This document shows, one piece after another, positions 7,501-15,247 of a stretch of DNA of 64,000 nucleotides (position 1 is the stretch's first letter; the number at the start of each line of letters is the position of its first letter). The DNA is taken from NCBI RefSeq assembly GCF_000189755.2, contig NZ_KI912183.1:436257-500256 (forward strand), given 5' to 3'. This DNA is from Desulfotomaculum nigrificans DSM 574 (lineage in GTDB: Bacteria > Bacillota > Desulfotomaculia > Desulfotomaculales > Desulfotomaculaceae). The notes beneath the pieces were generated by a model. That model searched no databases, was not told where the DNA came from, and saw only the letters and a list, made by a program, of their open reading frames with translations. The position numbers and the translations under genes are program-made.

Positions 7501-8395
7501 GTTTTTGGATAATCTAAGAGCTGATGCCAATTATAAATCTATACCGGTTTTAATTTATACTGGCAAAGACTTAACTAAAGAAGATTACCAGAAATTAAAT
7601 GATAAATATGAAAGACTACTAAACAAGAGTTTTATGCACCCGGACATTTTACTGAAAGAGTTAAGCTTACTTATCAAAGATAGGTCTATAAGCGGTTCAG
7701 ATGCTCCGGATAATAAAAATAAAATAACTAATGTTTTATTGGTGGAAGATAACCAATTTAACCAGCGCTTAATCCAGCACCTTCTGGCCGATAATGGGTA
7801 CCGGGTCACCCTTGCTGAAAATGGGCAGCAGGCTTTAGAAATGCTTAACCAGAGTAATTTTGATATTGTTTTAATGGATATGCAAATGCCTGTAATGGAT
7901 GGTTATGAGACCACCAGAGTAATCAGGAGTGATGAAAGGTATAAGTCGTTGCCTATCATCGCTTTAACCGCCCACGCCATGAAGGGTGACAATGAAAAAT
8001 GTCTGGCTGCCGGCTGTGATGATTATTTAGCTAAACCGGTAAAAAGGGATATCCTGATTAAGACCATTAAAAAATATATACAGCCGGGGCAAAGGGTTAA
8101 AAAGAGTAGGATCCGAGATACCGGTGTGGAGTCCTTGGTTCCCTGGTACTTACAAGACCTAGCCGGTGAAATGGATAAATTAAAACACGCAGCCAGTACT
8201 AATGATTTTACCACCGTAAGGTATATTAGCCATGGTTTAAAAGGCAGCGGGGGGGCCTATGGTTTTCCGGAATTGTCAGATATGGGAGCGCAAATTGAGC
8301 GGGCCGCCATAAATCAGGAAGCAGAATTGGTTAAATCCCTGGTGGTACAATTACGAGAATTATATACCCAGATACTGGAAGATGAACTTCAGTAA
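4571..8395 (+). CDS. Hybrid sensor histidine kinase with three PAS, three receiver and one HPt domain
   Basis: A 1274-residue phosphorelay protein. GTG 4571 is chosen because AGGAGGG precedes it; an in-frame ATG at 4535 has no site. Order: an N-terminal helical sensory region (about 1-140, RsbRD_N-like), three PAS domains (about 165-510), HisKA with H553 in SHEIRTP, an HATPase with N box and SDTGIGIP/GGTGLGL, receivers with phospho-acceptors D844, D967 and D1103, and an HPt with H1221 in HGLKG. No membrane segment is seen, so the signal is probably cytosolic. The first PAS carries a cysteine cluster (HCASLLGCNC...KC...SC) suggesting redox or metal sensing. No response regulator gene is adjacent; the output partner is unknown. 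A terminator follows. Confidence 0.92.
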   Translation: MKDKLIDLLKSNEENIITRLIDYAKVGGFTRYNSTRHEDWQISVREIIRELAHYVDEFTDDVISVHDNAKDNSVAKFGIKTARTHRSRGITLRMFLGLFKYYRQAYLDIIDACDLTTNEKYQAKKIMNTYFDRYELAFCSEWAGEGPESRLTEMQAVNRALTNEKNKLRTIFESMNECVFVVDSNMRITEINAAAAAYFGVAPEEVLGMHCASLLGCNCDLGKCHLYHAMKSGSCYKDIEIVINTKQGPRRILTSGSFLHDISGKYAGGVQVFVDVTERYNMEQALRLHKQANNSSSECVTIFNENAQLIYANQAAIKLFNRSMAELMGLGIEEVYPGGDKILFNLIKGDFWQGELTPVKDNPNIYVHVHANPIRENKGKIIGFYVAARDITEHKMAQLRLREARQEIEREAAKLRAIVSILNASIALADANDRIIEVNEKCLKITGKSRQELIGRSIWDLHQGETLDRVRQIVDTYKQDPNHPPINITRRLEESDVIMSIQPVYRDKIYDGILLMVVDVTEVAAAKRQAEEAREAAERANQAKSEFLANMSHEIRTPMNGILGFAEILLQTNLNSQQEESVRIIQQCGENLLDLINDILDLSKIESGKMVLEQTTFSLRKLIYEAVNVIEPKLIEKGVEIKISIQKDLPDYFKGDPTRIRQVLNNLLSNAAKFTHEGHVEVKVNGQKDHSVETDSFTLVFSVSDTGIGIPREKLDLIFESFTQADGSTTRKYGGTGLGLTISRSLINLMGGQITVESEVNRGSKFSFSIPGLPVVLVENNYSEENDKENIGSGVVLVAEDEWTTKQLIANYLEKAGYTVVATDQGKQALTLAKIYQPDVLVLDILLPDLSGWEVLAKIKKDQETQDIPVVVCSVLPEKERAFSLGAVDFIEKTVSEKVLVNRLQKLTHSRRSDQTHIVLIDDDKMALEFLNCIVGGAGYQTHSFMLAEEALNYIINGGQVHAIILDLLMPGMDGFEFLDNLRADANYKSIPVLIYTGKDLTKEDYQKLNDKYERLLNKSFMHPDILLKELSLLIKDRSISGSDAPDNKNKITNVLLVEDNQFNQRLIQHLLADNGYRVTLAENGQQALEMLNQSNFDIVLMDMQMPVMDGYETTRVIRSDERYKSLPIIALTAHAMKGDNEKCLAAGCDDYLAKPVKRDILIKTIKKYIQPGQRVKKSRIRDTGVESLVPWYLQDLAGEMDKLKHAASTNDFTTVRYISHGLKGSGGAYGFPELSDMGAQIERAAINQEAELVKSLVVQLRELYTQILEDELQ

Positions 8396-8400
8396 GGTTA

Positions 8401-8437
8401 AGAACTCCGGTCTAACTATACCGGAGTTGATTTTTTG
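8401..8437 (+). terminator. Terminator after histidine kinase gene
   Basis: AACTCCGGT pairs with ACCGGAGTT, followed by GATTTTTT. Confidence 0.85.
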
Positions 8438-8545
8438 GACAATATATTTTAAGCTCAATATAAAGGAGATTCTAAATAATAAGCGAATACTTAATCAACT
8501 AAGGTGTCATCGGGTTTGACGCTGGTAAATAGGAGAGTGAAAAAG

Positions 8546-9625
8546 ATGAAAATCTTAGTCGAAAACCTGTCGGAGGAAGAATTAAAACCTTTGTATGAAG
8601 ACCCCAACCAACTTGGTTTCGGCCGCATCTTTACCGATCGTATGTTTACCATGAGGTATAAGAAAGGTATGGGGTGGACTGATGCCAGGATAGAAAAATA
8701 TAAAAATTTTAGTTTTGATCCTTCCTCCTGTGTATGTCATTATTCCCAGGAGATTTTTGAGGGTTTAAAAGCATATGCTGGGGCAGAAGGCCAGATTTTG
8801 CTCTTTAGGCCTGAACAAAACGTTAAAAGAATGAATCGATCCGCTGAACGTTTAGTTATGCCCACCATTCCGGAAGAGGATATGTTACAGGCAATTGAGG
8901 AGCTGGTGGTGGCTGAGAAACGTTGGATTCCCAAGGCACCCGGCACTTCTATGTATATTAGGCCTACCATGGTGGCCACCGAACCTTTCCTGGGAGTACA
9001 TCCTTCATCGGAGTATTTATTTTATATTATTTTAAGTCCTGTTGGCGCCTACTATAAAGAAGGATTCCAGCCAGTTAAATTATATGTTGAAGATACCTAT
9101 GTGCGGGCTGTTGTCGGTGGAGTAGGGGATATTAAAACCGGCGGCAATTATGCAGCCAGTTTATTAGCCGGCTACAAGGCCCAGCAAATGGGATTTTCTC
9201 AAGTACTGTGGTTAGATGCTTGCCAGCACAAGTATATTGAAGAAGTTGGGTCTATGAATATGTTCTTTGTGTTTGGCAATAAACTTGTTACCCCGGCCTT
9301 AACAGGTTCCATTTTACCTGGTATTACCCGCGCTTCTATACTACAACTGGCCCAACATCTGGGATACGAAACAGAAGAAAGACCCATTAGCATAGATGAA
9401 GTTATAGAAGGCATTAATCAAGGAACTCTTACCGAAGCCTTTGGTTCCGGCACCGCTGCGGTAATTTCTCCTGTCGGTTCCCTATACTTTAAAGAAAAGG
9501 ATTATGTAATCAACAACAATCAAGTTGGTCCTGTGACAGAGAAGTTATATAACACGCTGGTTGATATCCAGTACGGCAGAACCGTTGACCCATTTGGTTG
9601 GGTACGTGAAATAGGTAAACTCTAA
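8546..9625 (+). CDS. ilvE: Branched-chain amino acid aminotransferase
   Basis: A 359-residue class IV PLP aminotransferase. It transfers the amino group between glutamate and the keto acids of Leu, Ile and Val in the last step of their synthesis. ATG 8546 is chosen because GGAGAG precedes it; upstream in-frame starts lack a site. The Schiff-base lysine is K197 in GDIKTGGNYA. The C-terminal region holds LTEAFGSGTAA. Length and motifs match the longer group II BCAT type. It is monocistronic with a strong terminator. No T-box or CodY box was recognised in the short leader, although codY lies in this window. Confidence 0.95.
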   Translation: MKILVENLSEEELKPLYEDPNQLGFGRIFTDRMFTMRYKKGMGWTDARIEKYKNFSFDPSSCVCHYSQEIFEGLKAYAGAEGQILLFRPEQNVKRMNRSAERLVMPTIPEEDMLQAIEELVVAEKRWIPKAPGTSMYIRPTMVATEPFLGVHPSSEYLFYIILSPVGAYYKEGFQPVKLYVEDTYVRAVVGGVGDIKTGGNYAASLLAGYKAQQMGFSQVLWLDACQHKYIEEVGSMNMFFVFGNKLVTPALTGSILPGITRASILQLAQHLGYETEERPISIDEVIEGINQGTLTEAFGSGTAAVISPVGSLYFKEKDYVINNNQVGPVTEKLYNTLVDIQYGRTVDPFGWVREIGKL

Positions 9626-9630
9626 GAATA

Positions 9631-9665
9631 AAGGCCTGGGGTAAAAATCCCAGGCCTTATGTTTT
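9631..9665 (+). terminator. Terminator after ilvE
   Basis: A 10-bp stem, AAGGCCTGGG with CCCAGGCCTT, followed by ATGTTTTG. Confidence 0.85.
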
Positions 9666-9699
9666 GAAAAAACGTTCACAAACACGGGTTAGAATATTT

Positions 9700-9717
9700 T
9701 TATTGTTTAAACAATAA
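9700..9717 (+). promoter_or_regulatory. 18-bp perfect palindrome upstream of mini-gene 1
   Basis: TTATTGTTTAAACAATAA is self-complementary. It sits about 75 nt upstream of the first mini-gene and could be an operator. The second mini-gene does not have it. Confidence 0.35.
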
Positions 9718-9726
9718 CGTGGTACT

Positions 9727-9757
9727 AAGCAGGTAATTTTTACTAAATGTAGAATTT
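9727..9757 (+). repeat. 31-nt upstream element, copy 1
   Basis: AAGCAGG, 11 variable bases, then AAATGTAGAATTT, ending 35 nt before the TTG start of mini-gene 1. The same layout is repeated before mini-gene 2. Confidence 0.7.
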
Positions 9758-9792
9758 AATTTAAAATAATTTACGTTGGGGGAGTGTTATAG

Positions 9793-9945
9793 TTGTCAAC
9801 ACTACTTGAGGAATTAGCCAAAGATAGGGAGAAGTTTTTAGCTTTTTTGCAATACCTTATCGAAAGTGGGAGGCTAACCGAAGATGAAGTGATTGGCCTG
9901 GTAAGGCAATGGGAGCCTGATCAACGCCCTGAGGTGAAAAAATAA
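9793..9945 (+). CDS. Mini-protein, paralogue 1 (50 residues)
   Basis: TTG start behind a GGGGGA site. The protein is helical and acidic, with the core FLQYLIESGRLTEDEV. It is clearly related to the product of the next gene: F-L-x-Y-L followed by TEDEV is shared at the same spacing, along with about 16 identities overall. I recognise no family. Its size recalls small sporulation regulators such as Spo0E-like proteins, but the SxxxD signature of that family is not seen. The coding region has no apparent terminator before the second unit. Confidence 0.7.
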   Translation: MSTLLEELAKDREKFLAFLQYLIESGRLTEDEVIGLVRQWEPDQRPEVKK

Positions 9946-10013
9946 GATAAATAATAGTTTGAATTGTTCGATAAGTATTATAAATTATAACTAACGAAAA
10001 AATTACACGTTTT

Positions 10014-10044
10014 AAGCAGGAGATGCTTGTGAAATGTAGAATTT
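10014..10044 (+). repeat. 31-nt upstream element, copy 2
   Basis: AAGCAGG, 11 variable bases, then AAATGTAGAATTT, identical to copy 1 in both constant blocks and spacing. It ends 34 nt before the proposed start of mini-gene 2. Confidence 0.7.
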
Positions 10045-10060
10045 GTCATTAACATGACAA
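10043..10060 (+). promoter_or_regulatory. Inverted repeat before mini-gene 2
   Basis: TTGTCAT, four bases, ATGACAA lies just upstream of the ribosome binding site. It could be an operator or an RNA hairpin controlling translation. Confidence 0.35.
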
Positions 10061-10078
10061 GGATTGGGGGGTATCGAC

Positions 10079-10273
10079 ATTTATAAGTTACAGGAATTAC
10101 TAAGTAAAAATGAAGACATGCTGATGTGTTTTCTAAACTATCTGCAATTAAATAAAAAGATTACGGAAGATGAGGTTAAAGGATTTTTAAAGCTCTATGA
10201 AGAGCAAAAACAGGAAGATGACAGGAAACAGAGAAGGCATAAAAGCCTAAGAGAGTTGCAGTATATTAAGTAG
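10079..10273 (+). CDS. Mini-protein, paralogue 2 (64 residues), probable ATT start
   Basis: Paralogue of the preceding mini-gene (FLNYLQLNKKITEDEV) with a longer, charged C-terminal tail. The frame is open from TTG 10064, but that TTG abuts the GGGGGG site (10066-10071) and so is poorly placed. The codon that aligns with the start of paralogue 1 is ATT 10079, about 7 nt after the G run, at the same distance from the shared upstream element. I therefore propose ATT initiation, with TTG 10064 (69 residues) as the alternative. A strong terminator follows, and an intron relic is inserted right after it. Confidence 0.65.
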   Translation: MYKLQELLSKNEDMLMCFLNYLQLNKKITEDEVKGFLKLYEEQKQEDDRKQRRHKSLRELQYIK

Positions 10274-10303
10274 CCACTGGTTTTTTAGACCGGTGGCTTT
10301 TAT
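10272..10303 (+). terminator. Terminator after mini-gene 2 (intron insertion site)
   Basis: AGCCACTGG pairs with CCGGTGGCT, followed by TTTTAT, which directly abuts the intron-like GTGCG at 10304. Confidence 0.85.
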
Positions 10304-10720
10304 GTGCGCCCGGCATGTCTGCCGAGCCGCTGGGTTGAAAGAAACCCTGTCGCCCAACCAGTGGGAAGACAATCTGTAGGCAATGGCGTCACTGGCAACG
10401 GTGGGGTCTAAAGGAAGCCGAAGGGGGAACTTGGAACATAGCGAAAGCGAACCGTGGTTGGCCGATCAGGTGGGTAACCTTGCATATTATGGGAAAGCCC
10501 AATAGCTGGACAACCTGATAGGTTAGGACTGATGGATTCAAGTTCAGGCAAGCAGACTTAACCGACGAAGAACTTTTTCTTTCGGAATTAATGATTGATA
10601 AAATTCTTAATGCTTTTATGGCAAATTACTCTGCTTTATAAAAAACAGGTTATGTCTTCGTGCCGTATAAGGCACAGGGTTTGTCAAGTGCGAAACTTGA
10701 GTAACATTATAAATGATGGC
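10304..10720 (+). mobile_element. Group II intron relic lacking its reverse transcriptase
   Basis: The sequence begins GTGCGCCCGGCATG, the typical 5' end of bacterial group II introns. It continues with a domain I-like stretch to about 10560 containing GGTCTAAAGGAAGCC, AGCGAAAGCGAA, and a segment ending GGTGGGTAACC. The usual maturase/reverse transcriptase gene is absent, and no domain V hairpin was found before 10720, so the 3' boundary is approximate. Insertion directly after an intrinsic terminator is the habit of class C (IIC) introns. This fills most of the 526-base gap between 10273 and 10800. Confidence 0.72.
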
Positions 10721-10748
10721 CTGGTTTAACCGGGCCATTATATTTATT
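10716..10748 (+). terminator. Terminator-like hairpin before ligD-type gene
   Basis: ATGGCCTGG pairs with CCGGGCCAT around TTTAA, followed by TATATTTATT. Confidence 0.7.
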
Positions 10749-10799
10749 GTAACTTCGGGGACAAATAAATAGAGTAATGAGCCTTAGGAGGTAACAACG

Positions 10800-11708
10800 A
10801 TGACTGCGGAAACGGCAACCGAAGTTATGATAGAGGGAAAAAAACTAAAACTGACCAATTTAAATAAGATAATGTGGCCCGAGGGGTTGACCAAAGCACA
10901 TTTAGTAAAGTATTATACGGACATTGCGCCATATTTGTTACCTCATCTTAAAGGACGACCAATTGTCATGAAGCGATACCCGCACGGGATTGAAGGGGAA
11001 TTCTTTTATCAAAAAGATTGTCCGGATTATGCCCCGGAATGGATCAGTACCACTACCATTATTCATTCCGCTAAGAAAGTCAATTATATAATATGTAATG
11101 ATGTAGCCACGCTGGTTTGGTTGGCTAACCAGGGCTGCATTGAAATCCATGCCTGGTTATCGGCCAATCCGGCAGTGGAATACCCCAATATAGCAGTAAT
11201 AGATTTGGACCCTGGAGATGAAGCTACCTTTGAGGATGTTATGAGAGTAGCTTTGGTGGTAAGACAAGCATTAAACCAGTTAAAATTAAAAGGTTTCCCT
11301 AAAACCTCCGGTGCCAGTGGAATGCATATTTTTATTCCCATTAACCCGGTTTATTCTTTCCAGGAGGTAACTAAAGCTATGGGTTTTGTGGCTAAATTAG
11401 TTACCAGTACATATGCCAGCAAGGCTACCATTGAAAGGTCGTTGGATAAAAGAAGTAAAAATAAGGTTTATGTTGACTACTTACAAAATACCAGGGGTAA
11501 AAGTATGGCTTGGACCTACAGCTTGCGACCTTTACCCGGGGCACCGGTATCAACGCCCTTGTTATGGGAAGAAATTGAAAGTTTAGCCATAGATCCCAGG
11601 CAATTTAATATGCATAATATTTTAGGCAGGCTACATTTGTTTGGAGATTTATTTGCACCCATGGCCAACCAGATGCAAGAACTAGATCACATTTTAGCCA
11701 TGGGGTAG
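10800..11708 (+). CDS. Stand-alone LigD-type DNA polymerase/primase domain protein
   Basis: A 302-residue archaeo-eukaryotic primase (LigD_Prim_Pol) domain. The family fills gaps and adds nucleotides at broken DNA ends in bacterial non-homologous end joining. ATG start after TAGGAGG. The catalytic metal motif DLD is at 135-137 (VIDLDPGD). KTSGASGMHIFIP at 168-180 holds the conserved Ser/His region, and KVYVDYLQN supplies the third acidic residue. There is no ligase or nuclease domain, and neither ku nor a ligase gene adjoins it in this window. The N-terminal LTNLNKIMWPEGLTK block is typical. Confidence 0.9.
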   Translation: MTAETATEVMIEGKKLKLTNLNKIMWPEGLTKAHLVKYYTDIAPYLLPHLKGRPIVMKRYPHGIEGEFFYQKDCPDYAPEWISTTTIIHSAKKVNYIICNDVATLVWLANQGCIEIHAWLSANPAVEYPNIAVIDLDPGDEATFEDVMRVALVVRQALNQLKLKGFPKTSGASGMHIFIPINPVYSFQEVTKAMGFVAKLVTSTYASKATIERSLDKRSKNKVYVDYLQNTRGKSMAWTYSLRPLPGAPVSTPLLWEEIESLAIDPRQFNMHNILGRLHLFGDLFAPMANQMQELDHILAMG

Positions 11709-11784
11709 ACAATTTTTTACATATGGAAGGAAAAAGCCAATCTTATCCCGAAAGTGGTAGAAATCCATTAGTAGGGGTGGTAGT

Positions 11785-12876
11785 TTGGATAAGCGTCAAC
11801 TTTGGATTTACTGGCAAATACTTTTCCCTGGGGCTGGCCCCCGTATTTGGCAGTTAATAAAATATTTCGGCTCAGTGGAACAGGCCTGGCAAGCTGGTGA
11901 GTCTGATTTGGGGGCTATACCCTGGTTGGGTCCCAAGGGTGCCCAAAAGTTGGTCAGACGCCGGGAATCCATTCAGTTTGACAGGGTCATTAACTATCTT
12001 AATGACATAGGTTGTAGTGTAATTACTATAGAAGATGATGATTACCCTACTTTATTAAAAGATATATATGACCCGCCACCAGCCCTGTTTGTTAGAGGGA
12101 AATTACCAAATCACGAAAGGACTGCCGTTGCGGTAGTGGGTTCAAGGAAGCCAAGCCCTTATGGTCTGGCTGCGGCCGAGGATATAGCAACTGAATTAGC
12201 CCGGTCCGATATTGTTATTATCAGTGGTATGGCCAGAGGAATAGATACTGCGGCCCACCGAGGCGCATTAAAGGGTAAGGGTACTACTGTGGCTGTGTTG
12301 GGTTGTGGACCGGATGTTGTATATCCCAAAGAAAATGCCAGATTAATGGATAAAATTATTGAGCAGGGTGCCGTTATTTCAGAATTTCCACCTGGTATGG
12401 CGCCACTGGCCTGGCATTTTCCTGCTCGCAATCGAATCATTAGTGGCCTTAGTCAGGCTGTTTTAGTGGTTGAGGCTGCTGAGAAAAGCGGGGCATTAAT
12501 AACAGCTGATTTTGCCCTGGAACAGGGTCGGGATGTTTTAGCCATTCCGGGGAATATTACAAGTCCTAACAGTGTCGGCACCAATAAGCTTATTAGGCAA
12601 GGTGCTCGTTTGGTAACTAAAGCGGAAGATATTCTAGAAGAGTTGGGTCTAGGTACCTTATATCTTAATCAAATCAGTAGTTCTCCTGATTTTAACTTTA
12701 CTGCCGGAGAAAGGGATTTATGGGAGGTTCTATCTTACCAACCCATGTCCTTGGAACAGCTGGTTGAGGCAAGTAAATTATCACCGCAGGATACGGCAGC
12801 TGCCATTACCATGTTAGAGATTAAGGGATTAGTAAGACTTTTACCGGGGAAAGTGTATGTTAAAGCAAAGCTCTAA
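11785..12876 (+). CDS. dprA: DNA processing protein DprA
   Basis: A 363-residue protein that binds incoming single-stranded DNA and loads RecA during transformation. TTG start after GGGGTGG. It has a helical N-terminal domain with an HhH-like IPWLGPKGAQKL. The Rossmann-like core carries GSRKPSPYG (119-127), SGMARGIDTAAH (147-158), PARNRIISGL (213-222), SGALIT (235-240) and GTNKLI (265-270). A winged-helix-like C-terminus follows. It lies upstream of topA, as in many Firmicutes, and is followed by a small hairpin. Confidence 0.96.
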   Translation: MDKRQLWIYWQILFPGAGPRIWQLIKYFGSVEQAWQAGESDLGAIPWLGPKGAQKLVRRRESIQFDRVINYLNDIGCSVITIEDDDYPTLLKDIYDPPPALFVRGKLPNHERTAVAVVGSRKPSPYGLAAAEDIATELARSDIVIISGMARGIDTAAHRGALKGKGTTVAVLGCGPDVVYPKENARLMDKIIEQGAVISEFPPGMAPLAWHFPARNRIISGLSQAVLVVEAAEKSGALITADFALEQGRDVLAIPGNITSPNSVGTNKLIRQGARLVTKAEDILEELGLGTLYLNQISSSPDFNFTAGERDLWEVLSYQPMSLEQLVEASKLSPQDTAAAITMLEIKGLVRLLPGKVYVKAKL

Positions 12877-12896
12877 AACTGCATCTGCAGTTTTGC
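12875..12896 (+). terminator. Hairpin at the end of dprA
   Basis: AAAACTGCA pairs with TGCAGTTTT across a very short loop, starting inside the stop codon. The T tract is weak. Confidence 0.5.
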
Positions 12897-12987
12897 ACAT
12901 GAAGAATTTATATTATAATGTTATCCTACAATGACCAAACAGTTTGTATGTTCTAAACCATGCTTATTAATTATACATTGTAAAAAA

Positions 12988-13055
12988 GGTAAGGGACGGC
13001 AATAATAGGCTATTAAAGATGCTTTATGCCCTTACCAAAAGCTTTTAGGCTTTTT
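12988..13055 (+). promoter_or_regulatory. topA leader: long stem plus terminator-like hairpin
   Basis: GGTAAGGG (12988-12995) pairs with CCCTTACC (13029-13036), enclosing 33 nt. Directly after it, AAAAGC pairs with GCTTTT and runs into TTTTTATA, only about 20 nt before the topA start. The pair looks like an attenuator for topA. No ligand or regulator is identifiable. Confidence 0.45.
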
Positions 13056-13075
13056 ATAAAATGGGGTGTACCAAT

Positions 13076-15202
13076 TTGAGTAAAACATTAGTAATCGTAG
13101 AATCTCCGGCCAAGGCCAAAAGTATCGGCAAGTATTTAGGTAGAAACTATACGGTTAAAGCTTCTATGGGCCATTTGAGAGACTTACCTAAAAGTCAATT
13201 TGGTGTGGATGTGGAAAGTAATTTTTCCCCTAAGTATATTGCTATTAGGGGGAAGGGGGAAATTATCAAAGAACTGCGAGCCGCAGTTAAAAAGGCCGAT
13301 CGCATCCTGCTTGCCTCCGACCCGGACCGGGAGGGGGAGGCTATTGCCTGGCACTTAAGTAAGCTGCTGGATATTGATGAAAATAGTAACTGTCGCATTG
13401 AGTTCAATGAAATAACTAAACAAGCGATTCAACAGGCAGTTAAGCATCCTCGCCCCATCGATATAGACCGGGTTAACGCCCAGCAGGCCCGCCGCATCTT
13501 GGACCGCCTGGTGGGTTACAATTTGAGCCCGCTGTTATGGCGTAAAGTAAAAAAAGGACTGTCGGCCGGTAGAGTACAATCGGTGGCAGTGAGATTGATC
13601 GTTGACCGGGAAGAGGAGATCAAGGCCTTTATTCCTGAGGAATACTGGTCTTTAACGGCTAAATTTAGTAAGACAGCTAAATCTACCTTTGAGGCCAAAC
13701 TTTATAAATATCAAAATAAAAAGATTACCATACCCAATCAGGAGGCCATGGATAAAATTCTGGCTGACCTGAAGGGGGTTTCCTACGTTGTTGCCAGCGT
13801 TACCAGAAAGGAAAAACTTCGTAACCCGGCACCGCCTTTCACCACTAGCTCCTTACAACAAGAGGCTTCTAGAAAATTAAATTTTACCGCTCGTAAAACA
13901 ATGGCTGTGGCCCAACAACTGTATGAAGGACTGGAACTGGGTAAAGAAGGACCGGTGGGTTTAGTCACTTATATTCGTACCGATTCAACCAGGGTTTCGA
14001 AGACGGCGGTAGAAGAAGCGAAAAAATTTATTCTGGAAAGGTTTGGGCCGGCCTATGTTCCCAAGGAGTCCCGGCAAACTGTGGCCAAGGGCAAGGTACA
14101 AGATGCCCACGAGGCCATTCGACCCACCTCGGTGGAACGTGATCCGGAAACTATTAAGGAATTTCTAACCAATGATCAATACAAATTATATAAATTAATT
14201 TGGTCCAGATTCCTGGCCAGTCAAATGGCCGCAGCCGTAATGGATACAACCAGTATGGATATTGAGGGCGGTGATTACCTGTTCCGGGCCACCGGTTCTA
14301 TTGTTAAGTTCCCGGGTTTTATGCAAGTATACATTGAGGAAAATGATGACGGCACCAAAGAAGAGGAAAAATTATTGCCCGAACTGGCTCAAGGGGACAA
14401 GGTGGAAGCAAAGTCACTAACCCCCAAGCAACACTTTACTCAACCACCGCCGCGCTACACCGATGCCACATTAGTCAAAGTGTTGGAGGAAAAGGGTATT
14501 GGTAGGCCCAGTACCTACGCGCCAATTGTAGAAACTATTCAGAAACGTGGGTACGTAGTCAGGGAAAACAAACAATTTTATCCAACCGAACTGGGTATAA
14601 TTGTAGTAGATCTATTGAAGAACTATTTTCCGGATATTATTAATATAGAGTTCACCGCAGAGATGGAGGAAAAGCTAGACCAAATTGCTGAGGGTGACCA
14701 GGATTGGGTAAATGTTTTGAAGGATTTCTATGGTCCCTTCCAGCAAACGCTAGCAACAGCGGAAGAAAAGATTGGCAAAGTTCAGGTGGCAGACGAAGTT
14801 ACCGATGAGATTTGTGAACAATGCGGGAAAAACATGGTTATTAAAATGGGGCGTTTTGGTAAATTTCTGGCTTGTCCTGGTTTTCCCGATTGTCGCAACA
14901 CCAAACCTCTGCTGGAACCAACGGGGGTAGCCTGTCCCAGGTGTGAGGGTGAATTGGTCCTGCGCCGGAGTAAAAAAGGCAGAAAGTTTTATGGTTGCAG
15001 CAGGTATCCAGAGTGTGATTTTGTTACCTGGGATGTTCCCACCAATGAAAAATGTCCCCACTGCGGAGATTTGATGGTGGAAAAAAGTAGTCGGGGTAAA
15101 GAAAAAATACTACAATGCGTTAACGAGAACTGCCCAAGTAATGCAGGAGTTAAAGAAACCAAAGCGGGCCAAAAGACCAAGCAAACAACCAGTAATAAAT
15201 AG
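13076..15202 (+). CDS. topA: DNA topoisomerase I
   Basis: A 708-residue type IA topoisomerase that relaxes negative supercoils. TTG 13076 is chosen because GGGGTG lies at the right distance; the in-frame ATG at 13061 has no site and would put the G run inside the gene. The Toprim domain starts [18 protein letters not shown] and has [13 protein letters not shown]. The catalytic tyrosine is Y299 in [10 protein letters not shown]. The C-terminus carries three four-cysteine zinc ribbons, the first beginning at C580. It is the first gene of a topA-trmFO-xerC-hslV-hslU-codY cluster. Confidence 0.97.
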   Translation: MSKTLVIVESPAKAKSIGKYLGRNYTVKASMGHLRDLPKSQFGVDVESNFSPKYIAIRGKGEIIKELRAAVKKADRILLASDPDREGEAIAWHLSKLLDIDENSNCRIEFNEITKQAIQQAVKHPRPIDIDRVNAQQARRILDRLVGYNLSPLLWRKVKKGLSAGRVQSVAVRLIVDREEEIKAFIPEEYWSLTAKFSKTAKSTFEAKLYKYQNKKITIPNQEAMDKILADLKGVSYVVASVTRKEKLRNPAPPFTTSSLQQEASRKLNFTARKTMAVAQQLYEGLELGKEGPVGLVTYIRTDSTRVSKTAVEEAKKFILERFGPAYVPKESRQTVAKGKVQDAHEAIRPTSVERDPETIKEFLTNDQYKLYKLIWSRFLASQMAAAVMDTTSMDIEGGDYLFRATGSIVKFPGFMQVYIEENDDGTKEEEKLLPELAQGDKVEAKSLTPKQHFTQPPPRYTDATLVKVLEEKGIGRPSTYAPIVETIQKRGYVVRENKQFYPTELGIIVVDLLKNYFPDIINIEFTAEMEEKLDQIAEGDQDWVNVLKDFYGPFQQTLATAEEKIGKVQVADEVTDEICEQCGKNMVIKMGRFGKFLACPGFPDCRNTKPLLEPTGVACPRCEGELVLRRSKKGRKFYGCSRYPECDFVTWDVPTNEKCPHCGDLMVEKSSRGKEKILQCVNENCPSNAGVKETKAGQKTKQTTSNK

Positions 15203-15247
15203 TACTATGTTTCACCTCTCACTTCTCAATCAGGAGGCTAGACATTG

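Noticed and set aside
8438-8545. Possible T-box or CodY box upstream of ilvE
   Set aside because: The leader is only about 100 nt, with no T-box specifier hairpin and no AATTTTCWGAAAATT-like sequence.
10640-10712. Intron domain V at the 3' end of the relic
   Set aside because: The small hairpins here (GTGCC/GGCAC and CAAGT/ACTTG) lack the length, bulge and catalytic triad expected of domain V.
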